A stretch of 64,000 nucleotides of DNA, taken from NCBI GenBank assembly GCA_021234155.1, contig JAJEKV010000046.1, positions 1,074,280 through 1,138,279 of the forward strand. The letters are read 5' to 3'. This document shows, piece by piece, positions 10,326-19,916 of this stretch; within the stretch, counting starts at the first letter, position 1; each line of letters starts with the position of its first letter. This DNA is from Isoetes taiwanensis. Taxonomy: Eukaryota; Streptophyta; Lycopodiopsida; Isoetales; Isoetaceae. The notes beneath the pieces are model-generated. The model was given only the letters and a program-made list of their open reading frames with translations. It had not been told where the DNA came from and did no database searches. The translations under genes were made by a program, and so were the position numbers.

Positions 10326-11175
10326 ATGGATTTGAGGCAAAAGGGCAAAACTCTCTCTCTCTCTCTCTCTAGCTTGGAATTCGAAGCAGCTTGGACCTAC
10401 AAGAAAATATCTCCATAAAGAAAAGATATGCAATAGGACGAATTCGTCTTAGCTCACATCATTTGGGAGTGGAGACTGGTAGATGGGGACATATTATCTC
10501 GAGGCGAGAGATATTGCAAGGTTTGTGGGGAAGAACAAATAGAAGATGAAGATCACACACACATTGCTTCGTTGTAGTGCCTATCATACATTGAGAACAT
10601 AACATGGGGTTATGGATTTGAGGCAAAAGGGCAAAATTCTCTCTCTCTCTCTAGCTTGGAATTCGAAGCAGCTTGGACCTACAAGAAAATATCTCCATAA
10701 AGAAAAGATATGCAATAGGACGAATTCGTCTTAGCTCACATCATTTGGGAGTGGAGACTGGTAGATGGGGACATATTATCTCCAGAACTGAGAGATATTG
10801 CAAGATTTGTGGGGAAGAACAAATAGAATATGAAGATCACACACACATTGCTTCGTTGTAGTGCCTATCATACATTGAGAACATAACATGGGGTTATGGA
10901 TTTGAGGCAAAAGGGCAAAACTCTCTCTCTCTCTCTAGCTTGGAATTCGAAGCAGCTTGGACCTACAAGAAAATATCTTCATAAAGAAAAGATATGCAAT
11001 AGGACGAATTCGTCTTAGCTCACATCATTTGGGAGTGGAGACTGGTAGATGGGGACATATTATCTCCAGAACTGAGAGATATTGCAAGATTTGTGGGGAA
11101 GAACAAATAGAAGATGAAGATCACACATTGCTTCGTTGTAGTGCCTATCATACATTGAGAACATAACATGGGGTT
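10326..11175 (+). repeat. Three tandem copies of a ~284-bp LINE C-terminal segment
   Basis: The unit boundaries are 10326-10611, 10612-10895 and 10896-11175. Each begins 'atggatttgaggcaaaaggg', has a (CT)n run of different length, then encodes KKRYAIGRIRLSSHHLGVE and a CKICGEEQIE..EDHT..LLRC zinc knuckle. The same RLSSHHLGVE and knuckle motifs occur in the LINE at 14,540-14,700, so this is that element's C-terminus repeated in tandem. Small indels break the first two frames; the third is open through AYHTLRT. Confidence 0.88.
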
Positions 11176-11440
11176 CACGTCAAGGATCTTCATACCTTCT
11201 TCACCATGGAAGGAGATAAGATTGGGGTATACTTATTAGGGTTGCTGAGATGTAGAGAGAGTTGTTTGAAAAGATTGAATAGTATTCTAGATGATGATGA
11301 CATGTTGAGTGAGAGTGACGAGTTAGATGAGAATTCTGAAACTCATCTACTCTTTTATGATAATATGTAAAATTTTGGTTGTCTTTTAGGCATTTGAGGC
11401 CTCCCAAAGGCATAATACACTTCACTTCTACCTTCCCCCC
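11176..11440 (+). mobile_element. LINE 3' end after the triplication
   Basis: The sequence runs on from the third unit and ends 'ggcctcccaaaggcataat' plus a short 'acacttcacttctacc' tail. This resembles 'tggtctcaagacggaataat' plus tail at 14,927-14,965. No intact frame. Confidence 0.55.
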
Positions 11441-12729
11441 TCCCCCCCTATCTCTCTGGACGCTGGGTGCTAGGGTTTCTGCTGTGGAACTTCAGAAAGC
11501 CATAGCTCTCACATACGGTGTCAGATTGCAACATGGTTAGGCTCGTTAGAAAGCTTATTCCGAGCTCTTTCCAACGGTATATAATATCAATAGTTTTGTA
11601 TCAGTTTGACAGTCTGTAATTGGCATTTTCCGGACTGTGTACAGGGATGGGACATCCTAAAAGGAGGCAGACATAAGATACGAGGGGAAAAGGGGCTCCA
11701 AGAAGGTGGGCTCCAAGGCTGATTCCGGCCCTGGGGCAAATAAATCTGTGGCAAATGTCAAGAAGGTAAAAAATGAATGTAAAAGCGAAAGGCAAGGAGG
11801 TTCTTATGAAGACATCTCGGATGACACCTGGGATGGGGACTCGGTATTCTCAAGGAATCTCGGAGGCGAGGCAACTGATTTGGGGCTGAAGGCTGACATA
11901 TCCCGAGGGCTTGGGCCTGGCATTGGGGCTGATTTGCAGCGAGGTTGTAGCCTTAAATCGGATGCAAGCGACATGGGCGTGCCGGCGGGTTTCTGTACTA
12001 TGGCTTCTCGGATTCTTGGGAGGAGAGATGCTAATGGGTCAATTGCTTACGGTGATGATGAAGCTACTAGAATCCATGGAGCGGTTCCAGGAAGGAAGCG
12101 GAAAGGGCAAGGAAATGAGGCAGCCCATTAGGGCACAAATGCTTAAGCTTTTGCAAGGTATGAATGAGTCTTTGTGTTCTTTAAAGAGTGAAAATGTAGA
12201 GCTAAAGCGGCAAACAGCAAGCCGCATCGAGACAAAGCAGTCATAGATCAAGCCGAGACTTCAATAGGGGCTCAAAATGATGGTTTTCAAGCGAGCAATT
12301 GTTGCTTTGAATGAGAAAAATGGAGCACTTGGCTGATATGCATGAAAGGGAGTCAAGGCTAATAATTTCAAAATTTTTGGCCTACCGTAAAAGGAGAATG
12401 AGGACACAAGCATGGCTGTTCAAACATTTCTTGCGCAGAATATGCAGGCGGTGGATATTTTGGAGGCGTGCGGGTTGGAAGGAAGGGGAAGGAACACGGA
12501 ATGTGTTGGTGAAGTCCGCATCCGGGAAGCGAAGGCTCGGTTATGCGTAGTTTAACATTGCTTATTGGCAAATATAATTGGGTCAATGACGACTTAACTA
12601 AGACCCAATTTCAGCAGAGAAGAGAAGATCTTCAGAGGATGAAGGAGGCAAGAGCGGGCTGGACAACGTGCTTACCGGGAGAGGCGTAAAAGTGATTGTG
12701 GAGGATGCATAGGAAGCAGCGAATCGCCC

Positions 12730-13440
12730 GGGTTAGTTTGCTGGAATGTAAATACGCTAAAAGTAGTAAGATCTGTGCTATGGATGACTTGCTATCAAAT
12801 ATGGAATAAGAAGGGCTGGAATCTTAAAGGTACAGGTGGTATTGCATGCTATGCTCGCAATGAAATTGTGCACACAGTGTGTGTTTTGACACATAAGGCA
12901 ACTGCACAATACATTTGGATTGAATTGCCGTAGAGGCAACAAGATATATGTAGTTGGTTGTTATTTCCCCCAAGGGAATCACCCGTATAACAAAGGAGAT
13001 CTGGATAAGGATGACCCATTCTTTCACTTAGAGCGGGATATACTAGCTTTGGGTTTGGCAGGGGAAGTGTTATTGTTAGGAGACTTTAATGGGCGTCACG
13101 GAAACCATCAGCGCCTTTGGTGGGCCTAGATGGAGAAGCGTAATGGTTGGAAATGCCGGATGATACCGAAATAAGACAATTGGATGGAGCGTAACATCGA
13201 AGACAATGTGAAATGGCCGACACCACAGGCGCCATGTCTTACATATGTGTAGCGGTTTTGAGATGGTGATCTTCAATGGCACGAATAGGTACCCGTGCTC
13301 CGTAAGCGCACTTTGTAAAATGCTAGCGCGGTGGATTATGTTATTGCCAAACCTACTTTTGCGCGAACATGTTATTAGCTTACGCGTTGGAGATGAGAAT
13401 GAAAAGCTCTGATCATGTACCTTTGCTCATTGAACTTCAT
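12730..13440 (+). pseudogene. LINE endonuclease domain (APE type), broken
   Basis: Recognisable pieces are KGTGGIACYARNEIVH, YVVGCYFPQGNHPYNKGD, VLLLGDFNGRHG (the GDFN catalytic motif, near 13,075) and SSDHVPLLIEL (the SDH motif, near 13,410). These are the conserved blocks of the exonuclease-endonuclease-phosphatase fold that nicks target DNA for LINEs. Stops and frame changes separate the blocks. Confidence 0.8.
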
Positions 13441-13699
13441 GTACAAGTGGCATCATAGGCAACAAGAAGATACATATAAAGGTAAATGGATGTCTCTCAA
13501 GTATGATAAAGCTCACGAATATAGCGAGATATGCGAGCAGAAAATGGCATCTTTTGCATGGCCCAGATCAGTAGGGGATATGAGTGAGGCGTTGTCTAGG
13601 GTTTTGCTTGAATCAGCGGATGAATGTTTTGTATCCCACCGGCAACGGAGGGAGCTGCCATGTAATGGATGGTTTGACATGGAATGTAAACAGCAGAGG

Positions 13700-14174
13700 T
13701 GTGTTGCTATCTCGGAGCATACAGGGGATGGAAAGACATTTGGATGTGCTTGCCGGTTTTTGTGATGCTAAAAGTATGCAGGTGAATCTGGAAAAGACTA
13801 AGGCTGTTGTTTTTGGAGCGAATAAAACAGATCATGTGCGGCTACTTTACAAGGGTAAGCAAGTTGAGGTCGTTGAAAGCTATAAGTATCTGGGTTTGAC
13901 TATAGACAAAAGTCCGAATTGGAATCAGGCGGTCGAACATAGAGTGAATGCGGGCTTAAAGGCACTATGTGCAATGCAGAGAAGGTGTGTGAATGCTGAC
14001 ATTTGGAACTTTGAAATGAAACACATGCTCTTAATAGTATTGGTACAAACGGTTATCTTGTATGGTTGTGAAGCACGGGGCGAGGGCCTCGCTAATGATG
14101 GTGGAAAAAGGTGGAAAAATACAAAAGAAATTTTTTCACACCGAACTGGGCACTCAAATGCAAACGCCATATGA
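13700..14174 (+). pseudogene. LINE reverse transcriptase, C-terminal part
   Basis: The open frame from 13,584 contains MQVNLEKTKAVVFG, YKYLGLTIDKSPNW and a TVILYGCEA-like block, the usual late-RT and thumb motifs of plant LINEs. The YADD box region is absent; the segment joins upstream linker sequence directly. A homologous block is at 52,010-52,310. Confidence 0.82.
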
Positions 14175-14519
14175 TATGATTTTAGGAGAGTGTGGATGAT
14201 ATCCCTTGAAGCTGAAGCTCTTTGCAAAACCTTACGTTATCTCGCATAAGGTTTTATATGATATGCCCAGAATAGCTTGCCCGAATTGCTTTGCCGAGTA
14301 GTGACAAAGGTTGGTATCTTGGATATGAGTAGATGGCTGGTGAAATGGGGGATGGATATTCACGAATTGCGGATGAATCGGGGAAGATATTGAGGGATGG
14401 GTTCCTAAGAGTGTTCTCACTAAGACATATGGAGTACGCCACCGTGAAGAAAGAGTACTATCCGGACTCGGGATGAATCCCACATTGAAGGCAACGCAAA
14501 GATCTTAGTGAACCCATAT

Positions 14520-14710
14520 CTATGAAGCATAGGCAAGCAATTGCGAGGATCCGGTTAAGCTCGCACCATCTTGGTGTGGAGGTAGGGAGATGGGCGACAT
14601 CGCTCATGATCTTCGACTAATCGTAACTTGTGTAGTGACGGTGTGGTGGAGGATGAGGCTCATATCTTACTTTGTTGCCGTGCTTATTCGGACTTAAGAG
14701 TCATACATGG
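14520..14710 (+). pseudogene. LINE C-terminal zinc knuckle
   Basis: RQAIARIRLSSHHLGVE, then after a frameshift RNLCSDGVVEDEAHILLCC and AYSDLR. This matches the C-x2-C..H..C knuckle encoded in each unit at 10.3-11.2 kb. Confidence 0.75.
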
Positions 14711-14963
14711 GATCAATGCTACCTCCCTTGAGGAGTTCTTTCGGTACCTGGGGGCATCCATTGGGGATATATTGTTGACATTCTTAAACATAGAGATGCT
14801 TATTTGAAAAATCAAGGTACGAGAGATTGAGATAGAGGAGCCCAAAGGTGTTACTCTCGAAGACGACTTTGGATGACTTGTTTTATAATTTTGAATGTAA
14901 CTTGTAACGCCTCTCATAGACACAGTGGTCTCAAGACGGAATAATAGATTTCATTTCATTTAA

Positions 14964-14966
<3 letters not shown>

Positions 14967-15048
<82 letters not shown>
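14967..15048. repeat. (CA)41 microsatellite
   Basis: An uninterrupted 82-bp CA run directly follows the LINE 3' tail. It then degrades into CACAGAGA steps up to about 15,070. Confidence 0.97.
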
Positions 15049-15053
<5 letters not shown>

Positions 15054-15062
15054 ACAGAGAGA

Positions 15063-15125
15063 CACAGAGGATCCGATAGACTTGTTGGTCTCCATGGATG
15101 TCAAAGATAAATTCAGTTCAACTCA
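15063..15125 (+). mobile_element. Minimal LINE 3' end
   Basis: 'cgatagacttgttggtctcc' then 'atggatgtcaaagataaa' and an irregular (TTCAACTC) tail resemble the LINE 3' consensus 'ataggccagttggtctccg' plus 'tggacgataaaa'. It is a very short 5'-truncated copy. Confidence 0.5.
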
Positions 15126-15129
15126 ATTT

Positions 15130-15713
15130 TGGGATCTTCATATGCCTTTGCATTCTAGTTTTCTATAAGCATGGGGGGTAGAGGGACAATAGATGAGATA
15201 AGTGCATGTTTACACATGGCATGCAATGACAACGTGAATACTTTATGGGGTGTCATATGGATGGGAGTAGTGCAATGATTGTATAATGGTGCTTACAAGA
15301 TTGGCTATAAAGAACCTTGAAATATCACACCCCTTTAGAGAACCATACATCCTTTAAGAAAAACCCCTTTAGAAACTACACTTACTTATAAACCATACCT
15401 CTAAAAACTACATCTTCTGAAAAACAATACCACCTCAAAAAACAAAAATGACAGTTCTTTTAACAAAAAAACATACCTCCTTAAAAAATAACACTTTTAA
15501 AAAATAAAAACCACAGCTCCTTAAAAAAGCAACAGTGGACGTTCCTTGTCCACTTAAAAAATAACACCGTCAATTAGTAAAACCACACCTCCACAGATCT
15601 ACATGTAGGTTTTTTTGTGATCTCTGAATAAAATACATGTGGACCTAAGAAAAATAGGGTTTCCAACAGTGGACCAAAATTTGGAGTCAGTGTGATATTT
15701 TATGACACAGATA
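15130..15713. other. Intergenic, A/C-rich, no gene seen
   Basis: 15,330-15,600 is an imperfect repetition of short units such as 'aaaaaaccacacctcc' and 'cttaaaaaataacac'. No frame or motif. Confidence 0.4.
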
Positions 15714-16110
15714 GAGCACATTTATCCTCTTCTCACAATATATCCTACCTCTCAAAGTAGCAGTTATATTTTCTATGCAAAGGTATGAATTAACACTTAA
15801 CCTCATATCTGACTTAAGGTAATGGTTATATTTGCCATTTGCCACACATTGTTGCAAGCAAATAATTGCACTTTACTTTATTTTGCACACAACTGTGCTC
15901 ATCGATTCTTTCTTCCAAATAAATGCAGACGAATGTGTTGTGCTGCTTAGATTTGGTTTGTTCAACAAGCTCTTGGACTTCGATTTGCAGTTTCTTCACC
16001 AAGCATGCAAGCCTCGGTGAGAAGCTGCAACATGGAGGCACATGCCAATACAATCAGAATTGCTAGTGCCCATGATCAATCGGTCCATGCTTGATACTAG
16101 AATTGGAGAT
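15714..16110 (-). pseudogene. Broken copy 1 of the glycine-rich protein gene
   Basis: On the minus strand a start region ATGGACCGATTGATCATGGGC (to 16,092) corresponds to the intact gene's ATGGATCGATCATGGGC, with a 4-bp insertion that shifts the frame. Downstream, matches to the intact gene continue through the KLQ/ELVEQTKSKQHN segment. The Gly/Tyr-rich part is absent and unrelated sequence follows. The segment 15,714-15,990 is repeated at 16,193-16,476. Confidence 0.75.
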
Positions 16111-16192
16111 GCATTTAAAGCCTGATTGCCAAGAAACACGCGTAAATCAGTAAAGACATTGTAATACATGTAAATGTGCCTTGCATGAAACA

Positions 16193-16500
16193 AAGAGCAC
16201 GTTTATCCTCTTCTCACAATAAATCCTACCTCTGGAAGTAGTATTTATATTTTCTATTTGCACAGGTATGAATTAACAGCTAACCTCATATGTTACCTAA
16301 GGTAATGGTTATATTTGCCATGTGCCACACATTGTTGCAAGCAAATAATTGCATTTTATTTTTCACACAATTGTGCCCCATCGACCCTTTCTTCAAAACA
16401 AATGCAGACAAATGGGTTGTGCTGCTTAGATTTGGTTTGTTCAACAAGCTCTTGGCCTTCGATTTGCAGTTTCATATGCAACAAGGAAGTATGTAGTTAA
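16193..16500 (-). pseudogene. Broken copy 2 of the glycine-rich protein gene
   Basis: A direct repeat of 15,714-15,990 about 480 bp away. It keeps the same ELVEQTKSKQHN-like segment but lacks the signal-peptide start and the Gly-rich half. The shared 3' extension in both copies shows they arose by tandem duplication of an already truncated gene. Confidence 0.7.
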
Positions 16501-16714
16501 TATGTAGTTAAGAGGTAATACTGCAATGGTGCCTAAATGCTAGACTAGCTTGGCATTGTCAGTGTAGTGGTGCATCTTGCTCATTGACATGAACATGCCA
16601 ATAGAGGTAGATAGTATAAGACAATGAAATAGAAGAAAAAAATTCATGATCTATTAGTATGCAGAACAACCTTTTATGGTAGTAAGAACGGTACATAAAC
16701 AAAGTTTCAACCTC

Positions 16715-16750
16715 TATAGATAGATAGATAGTATTTTTACGTCATGCCAC
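16715..16750 (-). mobile_element. Residual LINE tail
   Basis: On the minus strand 'gacgtaaaaatactatctatctatc' in outline: the last bases of the LINE 3' end with a (TATC)n tail. Only about 30 bp remain, just beyond the 3' end of the glycine-rich protein gene. Confidence 0.4.
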
Positions 16751-16824
16751 ATTGGCAGCGTCTATGAGACACATATTCTATAGAGGACACATATTCTATA
16801 TCTATAAGAGTGGAGAGTTGTTCA

Positions 16825-17241
16825 CTAGTGGTGACCTCCACCATAACCACCATGACCATAACCATAGCCACCATGACCATATCCACCATGGCCATAGCCT
16901 CCGTGACCATACCCATAGCCTCCATGACCATACCCATACCCTCCACCGTTTCCATATCCACCACCATATCCTCCACCGTTCCCATATCCACCACCATACC
17001 CTCCACCGTTTCCATATCCACCACCATATCCTCCGCCATACCCTCCACCGTTCCCATATCCGCCGCCATAATGTTCGGGCTGCACTGTGGCCTCCTTATG
17101 CTGCTCAGATTTGGTTTGTTCAGCAAGCTCGCGGCCTCCGGCTGCAGTTTCTTCGCCGAGCATGCGAGCCTCGGCGAGAAGCTGCAGCATAGAGGCTGAT
17201 GCCAATACAAGCAGAATAGCTAGTGCCCATGATCGATCCAT
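16825..17241 (-). CDS. Secreted glycine-rich protein
   Basis: A single-exon frame of 138 residues. Residues 1-25 are a signal peptide (MDRSWALAILLVLASASMLQ, ending near LAEA). Residues 26-58 are charged and carry KSEQHKEATVQPEHY. Residues 59-138 are almost pure Gly/Tyr/Asn/His repeats: GGGYGNGGGYGGGY units, then GYGHGGY units, ending GGHH. This is the layout of plant apoplastic glycine-rich proteins, thought to be structural or binding proteins of the cell wall; no enzymatic role is suggested. The ATG is preceded by a TATA box 69 bp upstream, and two decayed copies lie downstream of its 3' end. The repeats are encoded on the minus strand, and the opposite-strand Thr/Ser- and His-rich frames are shadows. 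Exact function is unknown. Confidence 0.85.
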   Translation of the reverse strand: MDRSWALAILLVLASASMLQLLAEARMLGEETAAGGRELAEQTKSEQHKEATVQPEHYGGGYGNGGGYGGGYGGGYGNGGGYGGGYGNGGGYGGGYGNGGGYGYGHGGYGYGHGGYGHGGYGHGGYGYGHGGYGGGHH

Positions 17242-17288
17242 GCTTGATGCTAAAATTGGGGATGCTTGATGCTAAAATTGGGGATGCA
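17242..17288 (-). repeat. Duplicated 22-bp unit in the leader
   Basis: 'gatgcttgatgctaaaattg' plus GG occurs twice back to back immediately upstream of the glycine-rich protein start codon. The broken copy near 16,090 has only one, so the duplication is specific to the intact gene. Confidence 0.8.
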
Positions 17289-17309
17289 TGGCTGCTGTTT
17301 AGCGCCTCA

Positions 17310-17316
17310 TTTTATA
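17310..17316 (-). promoter_or_regulatory. TATA box of the glycine-rich protein gene
   Basis: CTATAAAATGAGG on the minus strand, 69-75 bp upstream of the ATG. It is a good plant TATA context and supports the chosen start. Confidence 0.75.
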
Positions 17317-17336
17317 GCCTGGATGCCACCAAACAA

Positions 17337-17418
17337 GCGTTGATTTGCATTGAAGGAATACGTTGAAAACTTTGCATAGCGTTGATTTGCATTGAAGGAA
17401 TACGTTGACAACTTGACA
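17337..17418. repeat. 41-bp direct repeat in the promoter
   Basis: 'gcgttgatttgcattgaagg' followed by 'aatacgttga' occurs at 17,337 and again at 17,379, nearly identical, upstream of the TATA box of the glycine-rich protein gene. It could duplicate regulatory sites. Confidence 0.8.
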
Positions 17419-17780
17419 TGTTTACCCGGGCTGACCGACCAAATTCACAAGTGTGGATTTACAAATTTACTGATGTGCTTAGTCTGTGCATCTTCGTATC
17501 CGCCCGTCCACCTTGCCTCTTCATTGACCTGTGTAATTTGGTTGCCGGAATTGACAATTGTGGGCCTGTTCATTAGCTGGCCATGGTCGGTGCTTGGACC
17601 TTATTTATGGACATACAGCTGACATTTTGCTCACAGTCAATAAATTTTCCTGTCTCAAACAATTGACAGGGTCTTACATTAGTTAGACAGCGATTTTCCT
17701 CTGGATGATTAGCTTCACAAATTAACAATGGTAAAAAGCAAAAATACATTTGATCAGAATACTAAGTAGAAACTGCTGGA
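17419..17780. other. Intergenic, no gene seen
   Basis: Probably upstream promoter sequence of the glycine-rich protein gene. The frame at 17,392-17,622 has no recognisable domain. Confidence 0.3.
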
Positions 17781-17781
17781 A

Positions 17782-18480
17782 TTGCAAGATCAGGATGAAG
17801 TGGCAAATGCAAAAACCAGTCTAAATAGAGAGGAAATAGAACGGAGTACCCCAAGCAGAAAGAAGAGGAACTCACATATGATTATGATGAACTTGAAGCC
17901 TTTTTCTTGTCCTAGAAATGAAAGGACAGTTGAGGCAATCAATGTCTTTCTGAAGTTACTGATTATAGATATAGTAACGTGGAATACAATGGCTACAGGA
18001 TATGTTCACCATGAATGTGCTGGGTAAAGTGATGTTAACATGGGTCTAGAATGGCTTGGGAGAATGCAAAAGGAAAGTCTAGTTTCAAATCGTGCAGTTA
18101 TAATGTTTATCTCCAATAAGCTCTTTCACAGTTCCAAATCTGTTGCACAAACTAAATCTGGTATATTGTGCTGCAATGGCAAGAATGGCGTTTCGGTGGA
18201 AGTTCGAGCCAACTTTAAACAAGTAATAGGAGAAAAAGGAGACTGCCCTGGCACTGCACGAAATTCTTTTGTGCTGGATCTTGAAGATTGGAGCGAAAGA
18301 TATCTTAATTTTACTACGTTGATGACATTGTGTGAGAGGAGTACAAAAGGAGTTTGTGAAAGAAATGGGCTAACGAGTCTTGCAATCCTAGCAGCCTGGT
18401 ATGATACACATTTGAAAGATAGGTTCCTACATGTATCCAGCCTCAAGACATAGAAGATGCAAGAAGTTTTTCAAATGAAG
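17782..18480 (+). pseudogene. Possible PPR-like remnant and unknown 137-aa frame
   Basis: The first frame (17,782-18,027) ends in IVTWNTMATGYVHH, which resembles the start of a plant pentatricopeptide repeat (typically VVTWNTMIAGYV), then a stop. In the second frame (18,040-18,453, 137 residues) MGLEWLGRMQKESLVSNRA continues like the second helix of such a repeat. The rest (for example DWSERYLNFTTLMTLCERS) is not PPR-like and I do not recognise it. This may be a broken PPR gene joined to something else, or a multi-exon gene with unrecognised exons. A companion frame at 18,503-18,805 (YRVLSLLKSAETSRKL, FVSDSAEHSVRYWMRQ) is also unknown. Confidence 0.35.
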
Positions 18481-18502
18481 GTAATTATTGCTAATTTAAT
18501 AA

Positions 18503-18805
18503 TTGAACAGCCACATTTCTCATGTAAGTTTATGTTACCGTGTCCTTTCTCTGCTCAAATCTGCTGAAACATCAAGGAAGCTTTCTGTAAACACATGGAA
18601 GATGGCAAAATTTGTGAGCGATAGTGCAGAGCATAGTGTCAGGTATTGGATGCGTCAGCAAAATGAACTTGATCCGATTTCTCTTTTGGGTGATCCTTTA
18701 ATCTGGCACTTCCTTCTTCTCTTGTGGATGTTCAGCAAGCATTCAATAAGATTCTGCATCCAAGTATGTCCAGATGAAGTGGTGATGTTGCATGGGAGAA
18801 AATAA
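18503..18805 (+). other. Unknown 100-aa frame, possibly an exon
   Basis: The frame reads like coding sequence (YRVLSLLKSAETSRKL, VSDSAEHSVRYWMRQQNELDP). It follows a stretch with acceptor-like 'attgaacag' at about 18,510 and may be spliced to the frame ending at 18,453. I do not recognise the family. Not a shadow of any other gene. Confidence 0.35.
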
Positions 18806-19916
18806 GACTGCCCCTACATTAATACTTCAATGTTGGGAGTTGATTGTGTTGCGGTCCAAAGAGCTTGCAAAATTCTTGATATATTTCAGAAAAAGTTCAT
18901 CCTATTTCAGGTTTTGAGCTTCACTTTCTAGATTAGATGGGTTGAACTGCCATATATGAATCCAAAGCTCTTTCTTGTTGTCAATTTGAAGCTGTTCAAA
19001 TGGGCAATAGTAGCCAGATCAAAACAGTGGCTAGAGAACCTGTAGAAGTTATTTTGGAAGGGGAACATGCGGTTTTTTTTTATTTATTGCTTTAGTTGTT
19101 TTGTCATTCAGCTGTAACAACTGATTTAACAGGTGTGATTTGCGTAGAAGGAATCTCAGCACCGAGGGGCAAAAATCGACCCAAATGACATGTTCATATG
19201 TACATATATTAAGAATCAAATTAAGCCCTGTGTCACAATTGAGATATTGTTCATAGGTTTGACTATCAGGTTCAGCATAGTACATTAAGGATTAATTTAT
19301 TCCACCCCTGATGTGGTGACATATTAAGAATCAAATTAACTCCTTTCTGTTGAGTGAACATAAATGCACCGAGGAGTAAACACATGTTCATCTATTTGAG
19401 AAGCCTGTTGATGTAGACCCAATTGAGACGACATTCATTTTGACTATCGTGTTGACATATTAAGAATCGAATCGAGCCATTTAAATTGAGCCATTTATAT
19501 CCTCTTGACAAGATTCTTACATTAATTCTCACATTAAGTATTGAAAATCAAACCTTCTATGTTGAGTGAGCAAGCATGTTCACAGGAATAAACACCATTA
19601 CCTCATCCACTTATAGATTTGCAACAAACAAGATACCCTGATTATAGAAACCTTACAGTAATTACACTCGTAACACCCATTTTCTTTTTTCCCATATCTC
19701 TGGAAAAGCATAAATGTGTTTCAGAAAATGTTTCTGCTATGCACAAAATGTGGATAGCCATCAGATGTACAAATTAAGTACATCGAAGAAATGAATAGAG
19801 AGCTTTCGTAACATTACAGAACGTACCCAATGATTCAATGACAAGCTGTATCAAAGATAAGTATAGAATTTCCACTTTCCATAAAGAATGAGACTAGCAC
19901 TCCTATGTGTTGTCGC
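18806..19916. other. Intergenic with a degenerate 'attaagaatcaaatt' repeat
   Basis: At 19,205-19,560 the phrase 'catattaagaatcaaattaa' recurs three or more times with variation. The end of the region (19,640-19,916) is probably the ceramide synthase 3' UTR. No gene seen. Confidence 0.4.

Larger units (their letters stand above)
11460..14965 (+). mobile_element. Decayed non-LTR retrotransposon (LINE)
   Basis: The parts are in standard order. An ORF1-like region (11,706-12,250) has charged and coiled-coil-like sequence but no named domain. An apurinic-type endonuclease follows (12,730-13,440, see separate entry), then reverse transcriptase C-terminal sequence (13,730-14,170), a CCHC-type knuckle (14,520-14,700) and a 3' end with 'aataatagatttcatttcatt'. 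Stops and frameshifts occur throughout, and much of the RT catalytic region is missing between about 13,690 and 13,730, where the endonuclease/linker frame jumps straight to late RT sequence. The element cannot be autonomous. Confidence 0.8.

Noticed and set aside
16752-17199. Long + strand frames rich in His or Thr/Ser/Ile opposite the glycine-rich gene
   Set aside because: They are antisense images of the Gly/Tyr repeat; the minus frame has a signal peptide and TATA box, and homologous decayed copies share its start.
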